Assembly: GCF_026625565.1 (NCBI RefSeq)
Contig: NZ_CP112998.1
Span: forward strand, 1,366,501-1,430,500
Length of the DNA stretch: 64,000 nt
From: Dyadobacter pollutisoli
Lineage (GTDB): Bacteria > Bacteroidota > Bacteroidia > Cytophagales > Spirosomataceae
Direction of reading: 5' to 3'
The stretch's first letter is position 1. Each line of letters starts with the position of its first letter. The notes beneath the pieces are model-generated. The model saw only the letters and a list, made by a program, of their open reading frames with translations. It was not told the origin of the DNA and made no database searches. Positions 1 to 5,491 of the stretch are shown here, piece by piece. A program made the position numbers and the translations under genes.

Positions 1-1
1 T

Positions 2-421
2 GCATCCAATCCAATTATAGCCGGCGGGGCAAATACGTCGGCGGCAGATTATCTGAAATTCTTGGAAATGGTTGTAGACAAAGGAATGTATAAAGGAAGG
101 CGGGTTTTGAGTGAAAGTGCACTGGCCGTTATGCTGTCTGATCAGACAAATGGAGCGGTTATTAAGGGTACGCCGTATGCAAGCAACCCTTTTTCTCCTT
201 ATCCCAATACCTCAATTCGGTATGGAATGGGCAATTGGCTGGATGTTGTGGATGCGGGTGGGAACGTGCTGGAAAGCAGTAGTCCCGGTCTTTTCGGTAC
301 CCACCCGTGGCAGGATTCCAAAAACAAAATGGCCGGAATTATTTTCACGCAAACTACCCCTAAAAAAAGCGCCCTGACCAGTCTCGAAATCAGGAAGATG
401 ATCCGGGATATTGTGAACTAG
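2..421 (+). CDS. Serine hydrolase (beta-lactamase / class C family), C-terminal part
   Basis: The reading frame is open from the first bases of the window, so the N-terminus lies outside it. The visible 139 residues look like the C-terminal part of a beta-lactamase-related serine hydrolase (class C / D-aminopeptidase-like fold). They show a glycine-rich segment near IIAGGANTSAADY, a helix with YLKFLEMVV, and a late FGTHPW segment where the third active-site motif (KTG or HxG) usually sits, followed by the hydrophobic strand MAGIIFTQT. The SxxK motif would be upstream and cannot be checked. Substrate is unknown; these enzymes are usually periplasmic. A hairpin follows the stop codon. Confidence 0.75.
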   Translation, partial: ASNPIIAGGANTSAADYLKFLEMVVDKGMYKGRRVLSESALAVMLSDQTNGAVIKGTPYASNPFSPYPNTSIRYGMGNWLDVVDAGGNVLESSSPGLFGTHPWQDSKNKMAGIIFTQTTPKKSALTSLEIRKMIRDIVN

Positions 422-444
422 AACCCACACGAGGAGAAAAATCG

Positions 445-478
445 CCGCGGGTGTATCCAAGCCAGGGTACACCTGCGG
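445..478. repeat. Inverted repeat downstream of the serine hydrolase
   Basis: The arms CCGCGGGTGTA (445-455) and TACACCTGCGG (468-478) are complementary at 10 of 11 positions, with a 12-base loop. The repeat begins 23 bases after the serine hydrolase stop. No T-run follows, so it is at best a weak 3'-end hairpin. Apart from it, nothing convincing is seen between 422 and 612. Confidence 0.4.
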
Positions 479-612
479 GCATGCCGTGGGCAGGCTCGCG
501 CTGTCCGGGGCATGATAAGAGAATATGGGGGCAATTTTCCCGTCAGGATGGTAGGAGAATAGACTTACACATCTGCTTTCTGGATTTTCAGGCAATACCC
601 TTGTTAGAGTTT

Positions 613-720
613 TCACCATTGCGTTTCTTCAGGGATTTGATGATCCGCGCAGGCGACAAAAGTAGCTGCTGCCAAAACCACACTTAATGCGAGAATCATT
701 GGCATTATTATTGTTTTCAT
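613..720 (-). CDS. 35-aa mini-lipoprotein with C-x-D-H-x-I-P motif
   Basis: This ORF starts at the ATG at 720 and stops with TGA at 613. It encodes a positively charged start (MKT), a hydrophobic stretch of about 20 residues, and then FVACADHQIPEETQW, which reads as a lipobox plus a very short mature peptide. The region just upstream contains AGAAAGG, a usable ribosome site, and the gene follows the 229-aa lipoprotein by 28 bases on the same strand. The residues after the putative lipidated Cys match those of two other lipoproteins in the window (C-T-D-H-D-I-P and C-N-D-H-V-I-P). It could be a real mini-lipoprotein or a family member truncated just after its signal. No function is known. Confidence 0.5.
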   Translation of the reverse strand: MKTIIMPMILALSVVLAAATFVACADHQIPEETQW

Positions 721-748
721 GACCTTTCTGGTTTTCTAATCTGAATAC

Positions 749-1438
749 TTATTGGATAAGTGTCGGATTGATCACGATATGTGCCTCAGATGCATCAACT
801 CCCAATGAATAATTGTGCGGCGCGGCAATTAGTATTTTTGATGTTTCGATGTTGTGGAACGCATAAAGCACATTGCCGGTAAAATTTGTGTAAACTGGCG
901 TGTCAAGCGGCGGCAAATACTCGACCGTAATATGATAGGCAGCATCAGAAATAACAACTGCGGTCTGACCAAAAGGCAGTGATTGAAGTTCTATGGGTAC
1001 CTGCGGATGAAGCGACGGAAAGATGGCGGTAGAATAAAATGAAGCAATGGTAGCTGGCTTGCCGGTTGGTTTGTCCAAAATATACCCTGAACTGGCATCA
1101 ACAGAGGCGTTTGCAATACGTTTTACGTGCAGCTTGATTTTGAAAGTGACATCAATCGTATTAAGGTTTTGGCTGAAACGGTACCAGGCGAATTGCATTG
1201 GCAATACCACATCCGGATTTTGCGGGGTGATGGTAGCAAAAATATCATTGATTGTTAACCCTTTGGCGAACTCTGCCTTGACGATTTCAAACTCGCATGG
1301 AAAGAAGCGTGGTGTCCCATCCGATCGTTCGCACAGCTTGTCCGGGTCGGGAATATCGTGGTCGGTACATGAAATGGCCACAGCAATCGCCAGGATTGCA
1401 GTGAATGGGAGGAGTTGAAGCACTTGTTTGATCTTCAT
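749..1438 (-). CDS. Hypothetical lipoprotein with C-x-D-H-x-I-P motif
   Basis: A 229-residue protein with a classic lipoprotein signal: MKIKQ, a hydrophobic core of about 17 residues, then AISC followed by TDHDIP. Two further Cys residues lie about 12 and 24 residues after the lipidated one. The rest is beta-rich and Thr/Val/Pro-rich with no recognised enzyme motif, consistent with an immunoglobulin-like or transthyretin-like fold (inference). Acidic residues right after the Cys resemble the Bacteroidota lipoprotein export signal, so surface display is possible. It lies between the 50-aa ORF and the mini-lipoprotein on the same strand and may share a transcript with adhP. Function unknown. 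Confidence 0.75.
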   Translation of the reverse strand: MKIKQVLQLLPFTAILAIAVAISCTDHDIPDPDKLCERSDGTPRFFPCEFEIVKAEFAKGLTINDIFATITPQNPDVVLPMQFAWYRFSQNLNTIDVTFKIKLHVKRIANASVDASSGYILDKPTGKPATIASFYSTAIFPSLHPQVPIELQSLPFGQTAVVISDAAYHITVEYLPPLDTPVYTNFTGNVLYAFHNIETSKILIAAPHNYSLGVDASEAHIVINPTLIQ

Positions 1439-1480
1439 CAGGCATGAATTGGTTAGTCGGCGTGGAATTCAAAATGAATG

Positions 1481-1633
1481 TTAATGCATGCTGAGGGCAA
1501 AGGCCCTCACTGCGATATCCAGATCGATCAGATTTTCTTTTGAAACCGCATCGGCCCCATCGGTCATCACTTTTTTTCTTTCCGTGTCGTTGAATGTCAG
1601 CAAGCCCCCTGACAGGCAAAGGAGTGTTGCCAT
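1481..1633 (-). CDS. Possible 50-aa protein
   Basis: An ATG at 1633 opens a 50-codon frame (MATLLCLSGG..., ending FALSMH) in the 220-base gap between adhP and the lipoprotein, on their strand. The middle is charged and helix-like (DTERKKVMTDGADAVSKEN), which looks coding. A TAA lies just upstream in frame and no clear ribosome site is seen. Near its end a perfect hairpin occurs (TGAGGGC / GCCCTCA, 1492-1509, 4-base loop). It may be a small gene or the surviving tail of an older one; no family is recognised. Confidence 0.35.
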   Translation of the reverse strand: MATLLCLSGGLLTFNDTERKKVMTDGADAVSKENLIDLDIAVRAFALSMH

Positions 1634-1659
1634 AGGAGGGGCTTACCGCCTTGAACGGA

Positions 1660-2697
1660 TCAGGCATCGGCAATTTTCATTACAACGCGTCCCTGAATTT
1701 CACCTGCCTTCATATCAGCAAAAACATCGTTAATGTCCTCCAAACAAGCCGTGGAGACAGTCGCTTTCACTTTGCCATCCAGTGCAAACTCTATCGCTTC
1801 GTGCATATCCTTTCTGGTGCCTACGATGGAGCCACGAATGGTAAACCGGTTTAGCACGGTTTCAAAAATGGGCAAATCAAATCCACCGGGGGGCAAACCA
1901 TTCAATGCGAGAGTGCCTTTTCTTCTCATCACAGAAATACCTTGCTTGAATGCGATCGGGGATACTGCGGTAACCAATACACCATGCATTCCGCCGGTTT
2001 CTTTTTTCAGGTATTCTCCCGGGTCGTTTTCTAATGCATTGACGGTCAAGTCTGCTCCCAGGTTTTTTGCCAGCTCTAATTTATCGTCTGCAATATCAAT
2101 GGCCGCTACATGCATGCCCATTGCTTTGGCATATTGTACCGCCAGGTGGCCAAGACCTCCTATGCCCGAGATCGCGATCCATTCTCCTGCCTTTGTTTCA
2201 GTTTCTTTAATTCCTTTATAAACAGTCACACCTGCGCAGAGAATTGGCGCCATCTGGATCATGTCGGTTCCTGCCGGCAAATGGGCGACATACCGGGCAT
2301 CGGCCAAAACGTATTCGGCATAGCCGCCGTCGACACTATAACCTCCGTTTTGCTGGGTTTCGCATAAGGTTTCCCAGCCAGTGGTGCAGTAGTCGCAGCA
2401 TCCACAGGCACTATATAGCCATGGAACCCCGACGATATCACCTTCCTTTACATTGGTGACCTCCGGGCCGACAGCCGCAACATAGCCAATTCCTTCGTGT
2501 CCGGGGATCAGGGGAAGCTTGGGTTTGACCGGCCAGTCGCCATCCGCAGCGTGCAGGTCAGTATGGCAAACCCCACTGGCGACGACTTTTACCAGAATCT
2601 GGTGCTTGCCTGGTGTCTTGACCGGCATTTCTTCTATTTGCAAAGGTTTGCCGAACTCCCGGACAACCGCAGCCTTCATTGTTTTTGGTAGCATCAC
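1660..2697 (-). CDS. adhP: Zinc-dependent alcohol dehydrogenase (AdhP type)
   Basis: A 345-residue cytosolic medium-chain dehydrogenase that interconverts primary alcohols and aldehydes with NAD(H). The catalytic zinc ligands are visible in GVCHTD (Cys44) and PGHEGIG (His-Glu). The structural zinc loop is CGCCDYCTTGWETLC, and the Rossmann nucleotide site is GIGGLGH near residue 180. Length and motifs match the AdhP/ethanol-active family. Translation may begin at the first ATG or at the internal Met7 (MKAAVV), which fits the family N-terminus better. With the phosphoketolase and acetate genes nearby it would fit C2 overflow metabolism (inference). An inverted repeat lies about 75 bases upstream of the start. 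Confidence 0.9.
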   Translation of the reverse strand: MMLPKTMKAAVVREFGKPLQIEEMPVKTPGKHQILVKVVASGVCHTDLHAADGDWPVKPKLPLIPGHEGIGYVAAVGPEVTNVKEGDIVGVPWLYSACGCCDYCTTGWETLCETQQNGGYSVDGGYAEYVLADARYVAHLPAGTDMIQMAPILCAGVTVYKGIKETETKAGEWIAISGIGGLGHLAVQYAKAMGMHVAAIDIADDKLELAKNLGADLTVNALENDPGEYLKKETGGMHGVLVTAVSPIAFKQGISVMRRKGTLALNGLPPGGFDLPIFETVLNRFTIRGSIVGTRKDMHEAIEFALDGKVKATVSTACLEDINDVFADMKAGEIQGRVVMKIADA

Positions 2698-2772
2698 GAT
2701 AAGATTTTCAGAAACTGATTTACTTTGAGATGGTAAATTTCAATCCTAAATAGCCTTATTGTCAGGAGTGTA

Positions 2773-2790
2773 GTCAGTCAATCAACTGAC
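2773..2790. promoter_or_regulatory. Inverted repeat upstream of adhP
   Basis: GTCAGT (2773-2778) and ACTGAC (2785-2790) form a perfect 6-bp inverted repeat with a 6-base spacer in the adhP upstream region. It could be a regulator operator for adhP. Read on the plus strand it is followed by TTTTATCAGTTTT and could instead act as a weak terminator. No sequence-specific regulator was matched. Confidence 0.3.
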
Positions 2791-2818
2791 TTTTATCAGT
2801 TTTGGAGATCCGTTAAAG

Positions 2819-2962
2819 TTAATTGCGGATCCGGACTAACTTGGCATATTCCAGAATATTTATCAAACTACCTTTTATGTCGATAAGGCGCTCATCCAGG
2901 AAGGTTATTACTGATTCCATAATGAGAACCGGCTCGGTCCGGAGAGAAACCAGCCTTTTCAT
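2819..2962 (-). CDS. Possible 47-aa ORF or C-terminal remnant
   Basis: From the ATG at 2962 a 47-codon frame runs to TAA at 2819. It has an amphipathic helical pattern (RTEPVLIMESVITFLDER, then SLINILEYAKLVRIRN). The frame stays open and protein-like for some 20 codons upstream of the ATG without another ATG, so it may be the tail of a truncated gene. It lies at the edge of a region with recombinase debris, which favours the remnant reading. No family recognised. Confidence 0.25.
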   Translation of the reverse strand: MKRLVSLRTEPVLIMESVITFLDERLIDIKGSLINILEYAKLVRIRN

Positions 2963-3018
2963 TTCCTGGGATATCAGCTCCGAAGCATTTGTATTAAAAC
3001 GAACGAATTTTTACATAA

Positions 3019-3351
3019 TCCAAAACCAACAAATCTTCATCAATTTGTTTATTTAATCTTTTCTTTCAATTTATGTGTGTGTTGGCCGAACACGAACGAA
3101 ACATTATTCGAGAGCGGACAAAGGCTTGTCTGGAGTCAGCCCGTGCACGTGGTAGATCTGGTGGAAGGCCAGAAGGATTAAGTGAGCGTTTTCGAAAAAT
3201 CGCCCCGGAAGTCAAGGAAATTTATGAAAAGAATAGTCGGAGTACGGATGAAATCCGTGAGATGTTCAAAATAAAGAGCCAGCCTACACTTTACAAGATT
3301 TTAAAGTACAGTGGTGTTGATATTAAGGGCTTTTTGAAGAAGAGACGATAG
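3019..3351 (+). pseudogene. Serine recombinase (resolvase/invertase), C-terminal fragment
   Basis: The frame is open from 3019 with an ATG at 3073. Recombinase similarity begins near 3055 with FFQFMCVLAEHERN, continues through IIRERTKACLESARARG and GGRPEG, and ends in a helix-turn-helix-like tail. This is the end of the resolvase E helix plus the DNA-binding region. The N-terminal catalytic domain with its active serine (about 100 residues) is absent; upstream sequence is unrelated and reaches a stop at 3016. The product could bind DNA but not recombine it. It is most simply a remnant of a lost mobile element or inversion system. Confidence 0.75.
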
Positions 3352-3382
3352 TGCTGTGGCTCTTTGTGCGGCGGCCGCTGCC

Positions 3383-3407
3383 GTACAATCTTTTACTTTA
3401 ACCCTAT
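3383..3407 (+). repeat. Left 25-bp direct repeat of the AT-rich island
   Basis: The 25 bases beginning GTACAATCTTTTA and ending TAACCCTAT recur at 5228-5252 with 23 of 25 identical. The pair brackets the AT-rich protease-like island. ACCCTAT is repeated once more immediately to the right (3411-3417). Confidence 0.7.
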
Positions 3408-3458
3408 ACGACCCTATTGCAGTATCGACCATAGCCAGTATGATGGCAGCCTGACTAA

Positions 3459-3536
3459 ACTGCTGGCATCATTGGAGTAGGTAGGTCAACGGTTTACCGT
3501 TACCTGGAAGCACTGGGACAGAAAAGGAATTTATAA
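3459..3536 (+). pseudogene. Serine recombinase tail remnant (helix-turn-helix)
   Basis: Between an upstream TAA (3456) and a TAA at 3534 lie 25 codons reading TAGIIGVGRSTVYRYLEALG plus five more residues. This is the typical recognition helix that ends resolvase/invertase proteins (G-V-x-R-S-T-x-Y-R-Y-L). Nothing else of the gene survives. It is separate from the fragment at 3019-3351, which has its own C-terminal tail, so at least two recombinase genes have decayed here. Confidence 0.6.
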
Positions 3537-3686
3537 AAGGAAAAGCGAATTTTTTAATGTAATAAGCTATATTACAAATAATTAAATCAATCTCGTGTAA
3601 CATTCACCCCTTTTCTTTAAGCTAGGGCAACAATGTCGATTATATGGTGAGTGTGGTAAGTATAGCAACTCAAAAGTAATAAGATA

Positions 3687-4967
3687 ATGAAAAGTTCGAT
3701 CTTAATTTTTGTCGTTTTTTTTGTTTGTTGCAAGCAAAAAGTAGCCGTTGAAGATTATTCTTCAATAGAGCAAACTCTACAGATCTTAGTTCAGAAGGGA
3801 GAATATTTTAAGCTTAAAACGGATGTTCATAAATACGAAGCAATACTTCCTGCTAATAATTTGCATTTTTACCAGGCTTTTATCGAGAGTGCTTTTAATA
3901 ATTGCCCCAAGTCAATTTTGTTAATAAAATCTCTCCTTAAAAATGATAACACTTCACTTAAAGATTCTGCCCGCATTGATTTGATGCTTCTACTACGGGA
4001 CAACTATTTCAAAACATTTCAATATAAGCAAGCAGCCGAAGTCGGAAAAGACATAGTAAAGAACTACAAAAATGTTTTAGGCGATAGATTACATGATGTA
4101 GAAAATACACTCCTTATCCATGAAGGACTAAAAGATATTCCCCTTCAACAAGTCGATCTTAAAAAAGTCACTCTTAAATGGAAACCGAATAAATTAGGAT
4201 TAATAGAAATTCCGCTCAAAACTAAAACGTCAACTCAGGGGATAGTTTTTGATACTAGAGCACATATTTCAACTGTAACACAAAGCTTCGCCAAAAAGTT
4301 GGGGCTAAAAATATTGGATGTTTCTTTCCAAGAATCAAGTGGAATAACTGGAATAAAATTCCAGTCTGGGCTGGGAGTAGCTGACAGTTTATATCTAGGA
4401 GACATCTTGATTAAAAATGCAGTCTTTCAGGTATTGCCAGATGAACAGCTTCATTTTCCTTCCTTAAATTATACATTAGACGGAATTTTAGGATTTCCGG
4501 TAATCACACAGTTAAAAGAAGTTCACATTCGCAGAAACGGAGATTTTGTTATTTCACCAAACCCTACTCACAGTAATTTAAACAACTTAGCCTTTGATGG
4601 CTCTACAACGGTAATTTCAGTTAAAAATGATTCCGATACATTAAGTTTTCATTTTGATTCTGGTGCAACAGCAAGTGAGTTTTATAGTAACTATTTTAAT
4701 AGGTATAAAACTGAAATTACAAAAAAAGGCAAAACTCAAACAGTCGAAAGTGGGGGTGTTGGTGGGTCCATAAAAATACAGGTATACATCCTGCCAACTA
4801 TCAATTTGGCAATTGGTGAGAAAGAATTACAACTTAAAGAAATTGCTGTTCGCACCGTTCCAACTTTTATAAATCAAAAATATAATGGCAACATTGGACA
4901 AGATGTTATCAATCAATTCGACGAGATGATTCTTAATTTTGACTCAATGTATCTTAATTTTAAATAG
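3687..4967 (+). CDS. Aspartyl-protease-like lipoprotein (retropepsin fold, two lobes)
   Basis: A 426-residue protein with a lipoprotein signal (hydrophobic VVFFVCC, then KQKVAVEDY). Residues about 30-160 look helical, like a TPR-type region. From about 165 come two repeats of the pepsin/retropepsin lobe. The first has FDTRAHIS where DTG is expected, followed by FAKKLGLK and a GILGFPVI strand. The second has FDSGATAS followed later by NGNIGQDVI. One catalytic triad is thus normal (DSG) and one degenerate (DTR), so activity is uncertain. The gene is clearly more AT-rich than its neighbours and is bracketed by direct repeats, which points to horizontal acquisition. The substrate is unknown. Confidence 0.7.
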   Translation: MKSSILIFVVFFVCCKQKVAVEDYSSIEQTLQILVQKGEYFKLKTDVHKYEAILPANNLHFYQAFIESAFNNCPKSILLIKSLLKNDNTSLKDSARIDLMLLLRDNYFKTFQYKQAAEVGKDIVKNYKNVLGDRLHDVENTLLIHEGLKDIPLQQVDLKKVTLKWKPNKLGLIEIPLKTKTSTQGIVFDTRAHISTVTQSFAKKLGLKILDVSFQESSGITGIKFQSGLGVADSLYLGDILIKNAVFQVLPDEQLHFPSLNYTLDGILGFPVITQLKEVHIRRNGDFVISPNPTHSNLNNLAFDGSTTVISVKNDSDTLSFHFDSGATASEFYSNYFNRYKTEITKKGKTQTVESGGVGGSIKIQVYILPTINLAIGEKELQLKEIAVRTVPTFINQKYNGNIGQDVINQFDEMILNFDSMYLNFK

Positions 4968-5227
4968 CTTTTAAGCAATTCAGCAGACATTTGAGTTAAA
5001 TTAAAAGAAAGTACGGCAGCTGCCGTCAAAAAAATCACCATGGATTTTGCACAGCAAACCAGCGGGGATTATATCGCCTGTATTCAAATCTCAGCGCTAT
5101 ATCCGAAGATTTCATCCAGATTCATCCAGCATAATTGTGAAGATAGGCCAACAAAAAAATACTTGCCCAAAGTTAATATTTTGTAAAAAGTACTATTAGA
5201 ACTTTCTACCGGGGGACGGTACTTTAT
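4968..5227. other. AT-rich intergenic region with palindrome
   Basis: A perfect 14-bp palindrome, ACGGCAGCTGCCGT, lies at 5013-5026, 45 bases after the protease-like gene, followed by an A-run. A 48-codon plus-strand ORF (5040-5186, starting MDFAQQTSGDYIA) is present but matches nothing recognised and is not called. A short tandem TTCATCCAG repeat occurs near 5109-5127. Confidence 0.4.
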
Positions 5228-5252
5228 GTACAATCTTTTAATCTAACCCTAT
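5228..5252 (+). repeat. Right 25-bp direct repeat of the AT-rich island
   Basis: This matches the copy at 3383-3407 at 23 of 25 positions. The stop codon of the truncated Usp gene (5249-5251) lies inside this repeat, so the repeat marks the point where that gene was cut off. Confidence 0.7.
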
Positions 5253-5407
5253 GGATTAGTTTCAAGGGTCTCAATGTAGTTGGGAGTCAGGTTAATAACG
5301 TGCAGAACGGTCACCTCTCCTTGGTTTAAAGCCGCAATTTCGATGGCGAACCGAAGCGCCTGCTCAGAGGCTTTCGAAAAATCGCAAGGAACAAGAGTGT
5401 TTTTCAT
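5249..5407 (-). pseudogene. Universal stress protein, N-terminal fragment
   Basis: From the ATG at 5407 the protein begins MKNTLVPCDFSKASEQALRF and continues through GEVTVLHVI, the first strand-helix-strand of a UspA domain. It stops after 52 residues, whereas full Usps in this window have 269-288. The loss falls exactly at the right direct repeat, so an insertion or deletion event truncated the gene. A longer in-frame start exists upstream, but MKNTLVP fits the family. The lost C-terminal part was not found on the far side of the island. Confidence 0.75.
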
Positions 5408-5491
5408 CAAACAAAGTCTTTGGTTAGTTAAAGTGTAAGGCATTTTCAACATAAAATAAGCGGATCGAAAACTTTCATACCTTGACAGGGC

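Larger units (their letters stand above)
3352..3686. other. Gene-poor stretch with repeat, recombinase tail and inverted repeat
   Basis: This stretch holds the left 25-bp direct repeat (3383-3407), a second recombinase tail (3459-3536) and a 7-bp inverted repeat, TGTAATA / TATTACA with a 5-base spacer, at 3558-3576. Base composition drops sharply toward AT from about 3540 on. The last 110 bases before the protease-like gene are AT-rich and may contain its promoter; no clear TAnnTTTG box was seen. Confidence 0.6.

Noticed and set aside
212..619. 135-codon minus-strand ORF after the mini-lipoprotein
   Set aside because: It overlaps the end of the serine hydrolase gene in antisense and is not in frame with the mini-lipoprotein; no domain is recognisable.
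5040..5186. 48-codon plus-strand ORF in the AT-rich island
   Set aside because: No similarity, no upstream signals, and AT-rich context makes chance ORFs likely; mentioned only in the region note.
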